The notes beneath the pieces are model-generated. The model worked only from the letters and a program-made list of their open reading frames with translations, did no database searches and was not told the DNA's origin. DNA of 64,000 nucleotides. It comes from Acanthosepion pharaonis. Taxonomy: Eukaryota > Mollusca > Cephalopoda > Sepiida > Sepiidae. The stretch spans positions 1,859,501-1,923,500 of the forward strand of contig CAHIKZ030005499.1 in assembly GCA_903632075.3 (NCBI GenBank), written 5' to 3'. The translations under genes and the position numbers were made by a program. The first letter of the stretch is position 1. Every line of letters begins with the position of its first letter. This document shows positions 1-10,594 of the stretch, piece by piece.

Positions 1-870
1 ACATGATGTCCAGAGATTATCGATGATCTCTCTCTTGTACAAACCACCCAAATGGGGTAAAACCTGACCGGTTACATTCAATGCCTCAAAGACCAATCGC
101 CAATATGACCCCATCTACCACCAATAAAGATGCACGGAGTCCCTCTCAGAGAAGCACCGTGCCTTGAAAGACTGTTGGGCCTCAAACTCACACCCGACCT
201 AAAGTGGAACTCGTACATACGATCCATTGCTAAGGATGCAGATAAAACGGTCTGCTCTCTGTACCGCTTCAGTAAGTACCTGATTCATCTTACTATCCTC
301 TACCTAGATCAGGCCAAAGATGGAGCAATGTTGTCATTTCTGGGAGGGAGCTGCCAAGACCTCATTTCCCAGCCTTTATAGAGTTTAAAAGCGTCTCCTA
401 GCCCTTTTGGGTAACGAATTATTCTCCACCCTCCAACCTCTCTCCTACGGGTGGGATATGGCAAGCCTATTGCTGTTCTACCGCTACTTCCATGGAAAGT
501 GCTCGGACCAACTACAATCCCTGGTCTCCCCAAGGCAAAAAACTTCACGGCAAGGACACGCCATAACGCTTACATAGTAACAAACCACCCACATTCCCTT
601 TATATTCCATCGATGAGATGTAAGTTCCATTCAAGCAGCTTCGCGAATCATTGCCCTATGGAATCGACTCCCAACAAGATGTTTCCTCGATCTCGACCTA
701 CACAAGGCTAGGATTAATTGTTATCTCCCTCACCTATACACACAAATTGCGACCTAACGAAACCCACTACCTCGAGTGGCCCCAGGTTCTTGTAACGGGT
801 GACTCTCACTGTAAAAAAAAATGTGAAAACTACTTACGCCACATCTCGGGAGAATGAAACAAATGTAAGG
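1..870 (+). pseudogene. jockey/CR1-like LINE ORF2, C-terminal remnant
   Basis: Decayed C-terminal part of a non-LTR retrotransposon reverse-transcriptase protein. Around 130-300 it reads LGLKLTPDLKWNSYIRSIAK, the post-RT segment of jockey/CR1-type proteins. Around 450-520 it reads MASLLLFYRYFHGKCSDQL, and around 570-700 it has the NHPHSL and RTAALWNRLP-type tail, although stops and frameshifts break it into several pieces. The upstream RT core lies outside the window or is lost. The same C-terminal module recurs in this window at 1430-2500 (minus), 49490-50195, 52580-54300 and 61570-61975, and a related one at 20225 and 62200. Clade assignment is by remembered family motifs, not by search. 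Confidence 0.75.
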
Positions 871-891
871 AGAGTTCCATAAAATTTATAC

Positions 892-1163
892 GAAACTATT
901 TCATTAACACTCCTATTCTATAGTTAATAGACTCTCCCACCTATAATAAGTAGGAGTAGTAAGAGTAACGAGGGAGTCGCTCAGGGATTCGATCAGTCAG
1001 TCGATGCCGGACAACCGTTAGTCTGATACTAAAGTATCAGCGACCACAACTAGATTACTCTGCGTAATACCTATTATATCAAGTTCCTAACGTTTTGTAC
1101 GTCGAACCTATTTAAGGACCGACTTAGTACAAATACAAGCCTCCACTATGAAACCACTCCACA
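892..1163 (+). mobile_element. internally deleted solo LTR
   Basis: The two ends match the solo LTR at 8598-9134: the segment with actctcccacctataataag near 929-950, and the long 3' part from gtcagtcgatgccgg to ccactccacaaca. The GC-rich hairpin cassette that sits in the middle of the 8598 copy is missing here. No clear target duplication is visible. Confidence 0.6.
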
Positions 1164-1429
1164 ACACTAACTAAACAACTAACGAAACATTTCAAGATGT
1201 GCTCGCGTTTCAGTTACATTCCATTCACGTCGGCTGCGTTTCATTCGTTTTGTCACGTTGATTACCAGTACAACCGTTTTATTTTTCAAGAAAAGCGACG
1301 TTTGTAGAAAGACTTGTATTTTTTCATATTTTTATAATAACGTTTACACATTACACAGCCCAACAGCTTGAGTTAATGTGTGGTTAATGTTGTATTGAGC
1401 ATAAGAAAGTGCAACAAGTAAAGTTCATG
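1164..1429. other. unassigned
   Basis: No coding pattern or repeat recognised; AT-rich spacer. Confidence 0.3.
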
Positions 1430-1862
1430 GCGCCAGGCCAAAAATATAGCGGTTAACCCTAGACTTGAGGAGGTTAAGATTATAGTAACCGGCAAAACAT
1501 CATGACGGCAGTCTGTTCCACAAAGCAGCAGTTCTTAGGAAGAAGCCGTCCGAATGGAACTTACTCCTTACAAATGGAATACTAAGGGAAGGGGGCTGAT
1601 TAACTTTTGTGTACGTGGCATGACATGCCCCAGTTGTAAAAGTCAGGGGTTGTGGAACCAAGGAACACATGTCATGGAAATAGCGTCTGTGAGAAAGGGA
1701 TTGAAGCGTGTAAAATAATTCTTCAGGCCGTGGAGTCGCTTTTAAACTCTATCAAGACAAGTGAGGGAGGACTAGGCAGCTCCAGTCCACATATGGTAAC
1801 AATACTTCATTTTTTGGTTTGATCTGGCTCTTTTAATGATAGAGTATATCTGTGGAAGATAG
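1430..1862 (-). pseudogene. jockey/CR1-like LINE C-terminal fragment, copy 2
   Basis: On the minus strand this encodes the tail of the same LINE protein as 1-870, including versions of TGxxHATYTKVN and FFLRTAALWNRLPS, ending in a YYNLNLLKSRVNRY-like segment. Frameshifts and stops interrupt it. It lies head-to-tail with the next copy on the same strand. Confidence 0.7.
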
Positions 1863-2500
1863 TTACTTACTGGAGCGATACAATGAAGCAACGGTTATGT
1901 AAGAAACATAACGATAAACCCTAGACTTGAAGAGGTCAAGATTATAGTATCCGAGAAAACATCCTGACGGCAGTCTGTTCCACAAAGCAGCAGTTCTTAG
2001 GAAAAAGCCTTCCGAATGGATACTAATGGGATATGAAGAGAATGGGGATGATTCACACTTGTGTATGTGGCAGGGTGGGTTCCAGTTGTAAAAGTCAGGG
2101 CTGGTAGCGGCCAAGGAATATAACATGTCAGAATACATGTCATGGAAGTAGCATTAAAACAGTGAGAGGCTAGCAGTGTTTCGTCAGTGAGAAAGCGGTT
2201 ATTGGGTAAAAAATAATTCATCACCCACAAAGCCATGTAGACGCTTTTGAGCTCTAGCAAGACTGGAAAGTGAAGACTGTGCAGTTGCAGTCCAGATCTT
2301 GCATCAATACAGCATTTTTGGTCTGTTCTGACACTTGATATATATATATATAGCAGAGGCGAGTCAAATACTTATTGGAACGGTAAATTGAACCGGCCGT
2401 TTTTCCAGAACCTTTAGCAAGATGAGTTTTGCCTGAGATATGGTGAGAGTGCCAATAGACGTTAAAATCAAGGAGCAAACTTGAAAGAACACAGATCCAC
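1863..2500 (-). pseudogene. jockey/CR1-like LINE C-terminal fragment, copy 3
   Basis: A second minus-strand copy of the LINE tail, with broken frames at 1863-2138, 1997-2260 and 2254-2478. Recognisable segments are SGKTAGSIYRSNKYLTRL (start of the post-RT region), HPATYTSVNHPHSLHIPL, and FFLRTAALWNRLPSGCFLGY followed by NLDLFKSRVYRYVSY. It is closely related to the 1430-1862 copy, so the two are either independent insertions or a tandem duplication. Confidence 0.75.
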
Positions 2501-2654
2501 TACGATAGATGAAAGTTCGGGGTCTGCTTACTTGTAGACGTTTTTTTTCAAACCGTAACTTGAAGATGACAGACGTAATGTCAAAATATTGTTAAGCAAT
2601 GTATTTTCATTTCTTTTCTTAAATTGCACTCTTCTCTAAATTGTGTAATAATAA

Positions 2655-2986
2655 TAATAATAATAATAGTAATAATAACAATGTTTGTGGTCTTTAATAA
2701 AGACAAACAGAAACGGTGCCTCCTTATTGATTTGGCAGTCCCTGCTGACTGCAATGTATCTTTGAAGATATTCAAAAAGCTGTCAAAATACAAGGACCTT
2801 GAAATAGAAATCTCGAAAATGTGGCATATGGGAACATCAACAATCCCTGTTGTAGTTAGAGCCCTAGGGCTGGTTGAAAAAGATTGCAGTAGACTAATTG
2901 AAGGGATTCCTGGAAGTCCATTCCTCAAGGAGATACAAAATATGGTTCTGACAAGTACAGCCTACACTTTACGAAGGGCTTTATCT

Positions 2987-3018
<32 letters not shown>

Positions 3019-3113
3019 GTCAGTGGAAAGTGTCATGATGCCATTTCTAACCTTAGGTCCCTGAGCGGGACTCGGAAAGAAATGTGTAAACGACAAAAAT
3101 GAAAGAAAATAAA

Positions 3114-3158
<45 letters not shown>

Positions 3159-3160
3159 TA
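2655..3160 (+). pseudogene. R2-type LINE 3' end: partial restriction-like endonuclease
   Basis: The frame at 2624-3064 contains KRCLLIDLAVPADCNV, KKLSKYKDLEIEISKMW and a STIPVVVRALGLV segment. In the longer copies (4579-43909 minus strand copy at 43905-44556) this follows RPDIVI, giving the PD...D...K...KY arrangement of the restriction-like endonuclease of R2/NeSL-type retrotransposons. The reading frame ends in a poly-T run (2993-3018). The 3' UTR follows, then a (TAA)n tail at about 3113-3158. The 5' side is truncated at an ATT/TAA repeat. Function inferred from motif order. Confidence 0.75.
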
Positions 3161-3345
3161 CAAGCAAAGCACAATAAACAGACTGAAGCTACCAAATAGT
3201 TAAAAAAAATAAAGCAAGGACAAATGCAACCGACCAGATCGTCTGTATGTGCCCAGATCCAAAGGTACCTCCTTTGGATCTGGGCACATAGAGACGATCT
3301 GGTCGGTTGCATTTTCTTTGCTTTCTTATTAGTTCAACTAGAACT
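3160..3345. repeat. near-perfect inverted repeat (LINE foldback)
   Basis: Arms of at least 40 bp (about 3224-3266 and 3273-3314) are complementary with one visible mismatch and a 6-base loop (TACCTC). Both arms are pieces of the same R2-type LINE: the left side is homologous to about 3505-3590 further along. It is therefore an inverted duplication of LINE sequence, not a hairpin from an unrelated element. Confidence 0.85.
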
Positions 3346-4385
3346 GTCTTACAAAACTAAAACGATTTGTCTTCAAAGAAACTACAGAAGACTGGATGAT
3401 GATATGTGTCAAAAACATAAAAGAATTAAGTGCATTTATTCCGTAATAAAGGAAGCCAACAAATTTAAAATGGAGTTTCAAATGGGTGCAGAAATACAAG
3501 TAAAGCACAATACACCGACTGAAGCCGCAAACTATTTAAAAAAAGAAAGCAAAATCAAATGCAACTGGCCAGATACAGAAACGACGGCAACATAAACCGC
3601 TTCACGGTCAAGACTCTTCCCTTTTCAAACAATCTGATGTAGACAAACCCCGTACCAGTCTGTGGCTATGTAGAATTTATTCTTGATGCACAGGACCAAT
3701 GCTTGCTAACTAGAAATTACCAAGCGCACATACTGAAGAATTGTGTTCATCCAAATTGCAGATTCTTTGATAATTATCCAGAAACAATTGACCATCTTGT
3801 ATCAGGTTGCACGGTATTGGTACAGACTGAATATAAATCCTGGCACGACAGAGTGGACCAATATCTGCATTGCAAAATCTGCAACTTCTACGAAAATGAA
3901 ACTGCAAGAAATTGGTATGAACATCACCCAGACCCGGTTACGGAGATAGGACCTATAACAATTTTATGCGACAGAACAATCAAAGCTAATCGCTCAGACA
4001 TCGTGATTAGAAGGCGCAAAGACAAAATGTGCCTTCCTATTGACATGGCTCTCCTTGCAATGTATCTTTGAAGATCTTCAAAAAGCTATCAAAATATAAG
4101 GACATTGAAATCGAAATCTCAAAAATGTGGCACGAGAGAATATCAACAATTCCAGTTGTAGTTGTCGCCCTCGAATTGATTGGAAAAGATTCTAATAGAC
4201 TCATTAAAGGGATTCATGGTTACCCATGCCTTAAAGGAGTTACAAAAAATTGTTCTCACGAGTTCAGCCCGTATATGTAAATGTAATTTTCATTTTAAAT
4301 TGCATAGTGGAAAATTTCATGATGGCATTTCAGGCCTTAGGACCCAGAAAGAAATGAGTACATACCAAAAAATCAAAAGAAATAA
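3346..4385 (+). pseudogene. R2-type LINE ORF, C-terminal third
   Basis: This is the longest plus-strand copy of the R2-type element. At 3370-3600 a frame reads RRLDDDMCQKHKRIKC onward. At 3703-4071 there is a CCHC-like knuckle, with C-x4-C (CVHPNC) followed by IDHLVSGC (H-x4-C). After it come HHPDPVTEIGPI and SDIVIRRRKDK, the remains of the PD motif of the endonuclease. A frameshift near 4068 moves the frame to 4068-4280, which continues KIFKKLSKYKDIEIEISKMW. The first proline of the usual RPDIVI is S here, so the nuclease core is damaged. The 3' UTR (4290-4385) matches the other copies. RNA binding and target cleavage are the known roles of these domains in R2. Confidence 0.8.
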
Positions 4386-4504
4386 AAATTAAAATAATAA
4401 GCACATTCACATAAATATTTATTAATTGGCGTATGTTTATTTTTCCTCTTTCTTTTTTTTAATTCGGATACATTAAATACAAAAAATACAAATATAACAA
4501 AAAC
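4386..4504. other. unassigned AT-rich spacer
   Basis: No feature recognised. Confidence 0.3.
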
Positions 4505-4830
4505 AATGATTTATATTAATATTATTTATATTCGGACTATTGTTCTTGTCGTTGTTGTTATTATCACAAAGTTTATGCTGTTGTGTACACTAATCTTCTG
4601 TAGGTTTTTATTCACAGGTAATTTCGAATTGAACACTTTATTGAATCTACAGAACGAGATTTTCTTCGTTCCTCTGTTCGGGTCAAGGGACATCTTGTCT
4701 CGGATCGAAAAGCACGTGGAAAAGGATACAACAGTCGAAACCTTGTGATAATTAGAACCAAGATTATGACAAGAGTCCGGATGTAAATAATAATGGTAAT
4801 TCCTCATCCCAGAAATTCAAACAGAAATCA
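4505..4830. mobile_element. degenerate inverted pair of hammerhead-SINE tails
   Basis: 4530-4570 read on the minus strand, and 4725-4830 read on the plus strand, resemble the tail of the SINE at 29901-30240: GAAAC then TTGTGATAAT, a tract like AATAGTCCGAATA, then CCTCATCCCAGAAAT. The two tails point outward from a central ~150-bp segment. Confidence 0.45.
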
Positions 4831-4855
4831 CATGTTCAGCCTTAAGAAAGTCACT

Positions 4856-4890
<35 letters not shown>

Positions 4891-4991
4891 CAATAAAAAT
4901 GAGGAAATTACTTCACAAGTAAATAGTGTAATGTTAACTTCTCATCCCAGAAATTCAAACAGAAATCACACATCCTTAAGAAATTCAATTA

Positions 4992-5023
<32 letters not shown>

Positions 5024-5100
5024 AGATGATGAAATTAGTCCGTAAGTAAATAGTGTTAATAATAGTTACTCCTCATCCCAGAAATTCATAAAGAAACAAC
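4797..5100. repeat. ~140-bp tandem repeat with (GATA)n inside
   Basis: The phrase CTCATCCCAGAAATTCA begins units near 4803, 4941 and 5081. The first two units each hold a (TAGA)n run (4856-4888 and 4993-5023) followed by a diverged GTAAATAGTGT segment. Two full units and one partial. Confidence 0.8.
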
Positions 5101-5370
5101 GTTTTATGGCCGTAAATTGTATTAAATTCTGTAAATTAATGGCAGTTTTTCCAGATAAAGTCAAGGAAAAATTTGTGGAATCACTCAATGTCGAGGAATA
5201 AATTATGGATTCACATTGTTATTGGCATTTCTAAAACAAATACAAGCACAAGTGTCATTATGCAAATTAACATGCAGTTAAGAGAAACAGTCTGGAGATC
5301 ATAATGACCCGCTAGGATTAGCTAACTGAAAGAAAACATGGCTGCAACAAGAGAGCTGTAGGTGACGTGA
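5101..5370. other. unassigned
   Basis: No coding pattern; nothing recognised. Confidence 0.3.
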
Positions 5371-5640
5371 TTTGATACAAGGTCGGGTTTAATGTGGGGA
5401 ACCCGAGCACGTCCACTCGGGCCAGGGCCCCAAAATGCCCAGTCCTCGCAACCGTCGGTTGCGCTGGCATCGATATGACTACCAATCCTCTATTCTCTGG
5501 TTGGGTACTGCCACGGGCAGCTGTCCCCCGGCACCGGGCACCTTGTAGTATCTATTTTACCCAGCTGCGTCTCTGTCTGCGGACAGAAACGCAACTGCGA
5601 GATGATTCCGCTACCTGACCCATGCCAGGTAAGTATAGTA
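5371..5640 (-). mobile_element. LTR core fragment
   Basis: On the minus strand this matches the GC-rich middle of the LTRs at 39552-40031 and 59007-59660. The shared stretch is cccacattaaa(c)ccg(a)cctt followed outward by hairpin-forming blocks such as CCCGAG...CTCGGG (5402-5423) and AACCGTCGGTT. LTR ends were not identified. Confidence 0.5.
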
Positions 5641-5864
5641 AGAAAGCAACAAGAGAGTTGTAAGTAAAACAATGGAAAAGATTCTATAACTCCCAGAAGA
5701 ACATCCAAAATTAGATGAGAAAAAAAGTGTTTGTGGTTACCAGTCAGCTGTGTCTAAAATTTGGTTCTAAAATTTGGTTTAAAAAAGCTTACAAAACGAA
5801 AAATTACAGGATGACCACAGATGGCCTCAAAATATAAAGGATATTTGTATTTACTCAATCCCCC

Positions 5865-6130
5865 ACGAAGTCAGGTTGTGATACAAGGTCGGTTTAATGT
5901 GGGGATCACGAACGCGTACACCCGCGCAAGGAATAAAAATTGCCCGCAGCTCCTGCAACTGTCGGTTGCACTGGCCTCGGTGTGAGCACCGATCCCTCTC
6001 TCTGGTGCAATGAGAGAGCATGGCCTCAGGCAGCTGGCACCTCTCAGTATAATTTTCTTCTGTCCTTTGATGGAGCTGCCCCTGAGCGCACTCTGCCCAA
6101 AGGCAGACACTCAACTGAGAGATGATAAAT
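5865..6130 (-). mobile_element. LTR core fragment, second copy
   Basis: Parallel to 5371-5640: tgatacaaggtcggtttaatgtgg is nearly the same in both. The inner hairpin blocks have diverged. The spacing suggests a local duplication or two LTR fragments of one broken element. Confidence 0.5.
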
Positions 6131-6409
6131 AGATGTGTTGCAAACTACTCGAGAGAGCAATTTACATACAATTTTACACAATATAAAGGATATATAATAC
6201 TTAAAGCAATATAACTGGAAAAATAGAAAATACACAACAAAAAAAATAGGCGGAAACTGGTATCAGTATGTCAAATTATCCCACTTGTCCGATAAAGAAC
6301 TTCTGCTAGATGGGTTTTCAAATGCAGTATAGTATATAGTTTCGCTTTTCTTCATCTTTGTTTTTTAATTAATGCCTTGAATTTGTAATTTGACAGGTTA
6401 GGACAATGG
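6131..6409. other. unassigned
   Basis: AT-rich; nothing recognised. Confidence 0.3.
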
Positions 6410-6933
6410 TTATCAACATTTTATACCCACGGACCACTTTTACTCTATTTTTTTTTTTATTTGATGGCCCCATAATTTCATGAAAAAAAAGCTTATTTTA
6501 TTTTTTAATTTAGTTTAAGAATTGTATTATAGAAATAGTACATAGGTTTATTTTGAAGTAAAACTAACTTAATGGAAACGAATTTGTATTTAACAACTAA
6601 ATTCTATGGAACATCTATGTACACTAGTAAAATAATTCATTTAAGTAATTAAAAAATTAAATTAAAAAATAAATGGATTTAAAAAAGTTCAAATTTATTC
6701 AATGAGATTACTGTGGTTGATACCACGGAAGAAGTTAATACTGTTAATCCATCCTTTATAAATATGCCTTATATAATTTATATATTAAATTAATTTTGTT
6801 ATTAATATTTTATTTTTTAATATATTAATTAATTAATATTAATATAGTAATATTTAAAATTAATATTATTATTTATTATTAATATACTAAATTAATATAT
6901 ACAATAAATTATAATCTTTATATAATTTTCCTT

Positions 6934-6964
<31 letters not shown>

Positions 6965-7850
6965 TCCTTCCCTTATATATCCTTCTCAGTTTTTATTCAA
7001 TTTTTACAATCAAAACATCAGGTAAAGTAAAAAGGACGCTAATTTACATCGCTTGATTTAGTTTTCTGCATGCAGCAATAAACGGCATCATCAAAAGAGG
7101 TTTGGCTGCAGCTGGGTTCCCTTCCCAAATCGAACCCGTAAGCCTCGACCGTGGTGATGGAAAGCGGCCGGATGGCATTACCATTTTCCCTTTTAAAATG
7201 TGGAAGTCGTTGATTTAAGATGCGAACTATGCGGATACATTTTCGGCCGGTAATTTGATTAGGTCCGCGGTTGAGCCGGGATCCCGCGCCCGGGACGCAG
7301 AAATAAAAAAAAAATAGATATTCTTTTCTTGCTGATTGATTTTTTTTTTTTTTTTACTCCTGTGGCAGTAGAGACTTCAGGGGTTATTGGCTCTCGTTCG
7401 ACGGCGTTTGTTAGGAGGATTGGCGCGATTGCCTCTCGATTAAGGGACCAGCCTCGCGAAACAGAGCGGCTTTTGCAGCGTGTCTCATTGGCCATGGTTC
7501 GAGGTAATGCTTTCTCTATTATTGCGGCTGGCAGAGGATAGAAAAAAAATTGTTTATATTTTCTGGGATTGTCATCAATGGTCAACTGAACTTGCTTTGT
7601 TTCAATAAATTACTTTCTTTAATGTTTTAGAGTTGTTATTATATTTTTAGTATTTTAATATGTCGTAGATTACTGTAGAAATTACAATACTCATTTTTTT
7701 AACAACCGTTTCGAAGTGAAATTGCTTTGTAGTCCACTAAAATATTTACTGTGGGCCCCCAATTTATTATTTATTTATTTATTTATTTTTTATATGGACC
7801 CCCAGTAATATTACATGGATCTCCAAGGTCCATATGCACGCCATCTTGTT
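6410..7850 (+). mobile_element. dispersed element, copy 1 (possibly hAT-like)
   Basis: The left edge (CAATGGTTATCAAC followed by ccacggaccac) and the right side (gtgggcccccaattta, ggacccccagtaata) resemble the ends of non-autonomous hAT elements, but a clean TIR and 8-bp duplication are not evident. 6780-7030 and 7620-7760 match, in reverse, the copy at 10595-10990. About 560 bp (7030-7620) is present only here and holds a 70-residue ORF (7329-7541) and AATAAA at 7605. Classification is tentative. Confidence 0.45.
7329..7541 (+). other. small ORF of unknown function inside the repeat
   Basis: A 70-residue frame that starts within a poly-T run, reading VETSGVIGSRSTAFVRRIG and later RETERLLQRVSLAMVRGNA. 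The arginine-rich, amphipathic pattern looks like the end of a real protein, and an AATAAA lies about 65 bp downstream. I do not recognise the family. It could be the last exon of a transposon protein. Confidence 0.3.
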
Positions 7851-8189
7851 TAGGTAATTTAACTTGTTTTTCTTTGTGACAGTCAAGGTGACTGTGCGGT
7901 TTGTTATTCGTTATTATTACGATTGTTATTACAGATTGTATCATTTACATCCGGGTTATATGCCAATTATTACTTGAGAATAAGCGACAACAAGTTTTCT
8001 CAATACTCAGGGATTTTCTTAGATTTGGAAAGAAGCATGATTGGTATTCTTTCAATACTTGAAAGGATCTCAAACTTCTCCAACTGCTTTCTAATTTCCA
8101 GTTTCCACTGCTCGGTTTTGCAATGATTTCGGACACAACTTTAAAATTCTCGCTGCAGAGTTACTGAATATTTCTCTGTGATTCGAAAA
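7851..8189. other. unassigned
   Basis: Short ORFs on both strands, none convincing. Confidence 0.3.
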
Positions 8190-8285
8190 CCAAACTCACT
8201 ATCTAGACGTGTTTGTTTCTTGGTTGTTATCATTTATTTAATAAATGAGAACAAAGAGGAAACAAACGCGTCTAGATAGTGGGAT
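8190..8285. repeat. palindrome, ~42-bp arms
   Basis: cactatctagacgtgtttg on the left is complementary to caaacgcgtctagatagtg on the right. Complementarity continues with a few mismatches to a centre at tatttaataaat, so there is almost no loop. Confidence 0.8.
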
Positions 8286-8399
8286 AATGAGATATTCTAC
8301 TCTTGATTTTTTAGTCTGTCTGAATATAAAATAACCAAAGAATTTAAATTTTATTTTTCTCTTTTCTTATTATTCCATTTGCTTGTATATTTATAACCA

Positions 8400-8470
8400 G
8401 GTCATTTGCACAGTTCCCAGTATATAACAGTTCCCACCCAATCATAATTATTTCGGTCATCTTTTTCAAT
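8400..8470 (-). repeat. dispersed repeat shared with 63675-63740
   Basis: On the minus strand: tatgattgggtgggaa and gggaactgtgcaaatgac. The partner on the plus strand near 63690 has the same blocks. Confidence 0.6.
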
Positions 8471-8597
8471 CAATTTAATGTATTTGCTCATTATAGAAAA
8501 AAAAACTTGACATATTATGGATATGATATTAGAATAACCCATAAACTATACTGGTAGCAAACTGTCTGCATACGGATATAAAATGAATTTAGTAAAT
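8471..8597 (+). pseudogene. RTE-like LINE RT, piece left of the LTR
   Basis: Broken frames read like the stretch before the RT motif VRQG. An LYW-QT-C-R-like segment at about 8545-8590 would continue into the sequence after the LTR (9140). The LTR target duplication joins the two pieces at the expected place. Confidence 0.5.
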
Positions 8598-9134
8598 TGT
8601 TATAGTGGAACACACCTATTCTATAGTTAATAGACTCTCCCACCTATAATAAGTAGTAGTAGTAGTAATAGTAACGAGTCGCTAAAGTCGCTTAGTCAGT
8701 CGAGTCAGTACTTTCTGAGCGACTGTTCGGTTGAACTCTCTTCCTACGGACGGGAGGAACCCGAAGGAGGCTACGCCGAAGGGCGGAGTCTCCTTCGGGG
8801 AGGTAGACCGGACCTGAACCCGTTTATACGGGTTCAATGGGCATATTTTTGGCCGAGCCCACGGGCTCGGAATGCCCACGTTAAAAAGGCCTTGTGTCAC
8901 ATGATGCCCTCGTGGGGGGGTGACTGAATATCGTCGCTAAAGTCGCTCAGTGAGTTGGTCAGTCAGTCGATGCCGGACGACCGTTAGTCGGATACTAAAA
9001 GTATCTGCGACCACCACTAGATTTCTCTGCGTCATTACCTATTATATCAAGTTCCTAACGTTTTGTACGTCGAACCTATTTTAGGACCGACTTAGTACAA
9101 ATACAAGCCTCCACTGTGAAACCACTCCAAAACA
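8598..9134 (+). mobile_element. solo LTR with 5-bp target duplication
   Basis: A 537-bp solo LTR that starts TGTTATAG and ends AAAACA, flanked by the direct repeat TAAAT (8593-8597 and 9135-9139). TG...CA ends and a 5-bp duplication fit Gypsy- or BEL-type elements. No internal coding region remains, as expected after LTR-LTR recombination. The middle holds a GC-rich block of nested hairpins (8760-8870) also found in other LTRs of this window. Orientation is taken from the related LTR at 39552, which has AATAAA near its end. Confidence 0.85.
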
Positions 9135-10005
9135 TAAATATACAAAAATAGAAAAGAGTGTAAGACAAGGATCTGTCTTCTCTCCGGATTTATTCAACCT
9201 ATACAGCAAGGCAATTGAGAGAATTAGAAATCTTTCTAGGATTTATCATAAGCGGCCACAATCTTAGCAACATAATATATGCAGATAACTCAGTGTTGAT
9301 AGCAGACAGAGAAAGAAAATACAACCGGTAGTGAAAGAAAGGGAAACATCCAAATTACAAACTGAAGATACCAAAAATCAAACAAGTACAGAAATTTTAA
9401 TATCCGTGGAGTGTCTTGACAGAAGAAAGCAAGTGCGACACTGAAATCCGAAGGCACGTTGGGATAGCAAAAGATGCCTTCCAAAAGTAAGGCAAAGTAT
9501 TAAGAAACAGAAACATTTCGTTAGAAACAAAGAAAAGAGTACTGAACTGCTACGTAATATCAGTCCTCCTATATGGCAGTGCAAGTTGGACAATATCCTC
9601 ACAAAATAGAACACTGAAGCAGCAGAAATGTGGTTCTACAGAAGGGTGCTGAGAATTTCATTGACGAACATGTGCAGTTTTAGAGAAAACGGAAACAAAA
9701 AGGGCACTTATGCTTAAAATCCGAAAAAGACAGTTGACATTTCTAGAGCACAGGAAGAGAGGAAAGAAGTCTTGGAAAATTTGATACTCAAAGGACAGAT
9801 TAAGACAGAAGGCATAGGATAAAACAGTGCGTTACCTACCGAGCAGACTTGTGTAAATGCATGGCAGAATAGGTTTTAGGAGAAATAACAAAAAGACAAA
9901 ATTTATTAAGAGCTACAATGGACAGGAAATTGTGGAGAGCCATAATTGCCAACGTCCAGAAGGAACACGACACAAAGATGAAGACGTATCTCTTATCTTT
10001 CTTCA
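9135..10005 (+). pseudogene. RTE-like LINE reverse transcriptase and C-terminal region
   Basis: Right-hand continuation of 8471-8597. RT motifs are visible across frameshifts: SVRQGSVFSPDLFNLYSKAI (9150-9225), then GHNLSNIIYADNSVL (YADD-type catalytic box with DD changed to DN, 9255-9300). Further on are VLLYGSASWTIS-like and AEMWFYRRVLRISLT (9615-9665) and an EVLENLILKGQIK segment (9770-9805). The end, with gtggagagccataattgcc (9935-9955) and a ggacacggcac-like end, is the 3' end shared with 27860-28340. Non-functional. Confidence 0.85.
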
Positions 10006-10594
10006 CATAGACATCTGATTTTTGGTGTTTGTCGAATTTTGCCTTTAGATAATTTTTCTTTACTTTCGGTCTGCTAGAGGCAATGATTGATTTTTCTGCT
10101 GTCGTGTGTCCAAGCTGTCACGGCCATTTTTTTTTCTTTTCTTATTAATTTTATTTGTTTTTATCCCACTTCTACTTTTTCCCGCGTCTAGTTACTTGTT
10201 CATTTTCCTATTATTTTTTTTTTTCGTTTTGGTCTGGTTATTCCAAATAAAACAACTATTGACAACGCCGGCTTTGTATTTATATCTTTCAATGTAAGTC
10301 TTTGTCCTGATATCGGATACATCAGCGTTGTTTTTACGATTTAGTCTTCGACGCCACATGATCTCGTGAGTCGTGCCAGGAAATACCAGAGCTCGGAATG
10401 GAATGTAAAATCAATCATGAACCTTTGATGAGAAGTTGATATGTGGCAACCTAAATATGTATTGGTCTCATCCGTAGAGATACCAAAGTAAGCTTAGTAG
10501 TCGATGTCACACGAAAACATAAAAAGAACAAGGTGCATCAGAGTGTTGTACAGAGGTTGTCAACTAAGGTCCATACGGAGCCTGGCCGTCCATG
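10006..10594. other. unassigned, pyrimidine-rich
   Basis: T-rich with an AATAAAAC near 10246. It might be the remains of an LTR, but no ends are visible. Confidence 0.3.
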
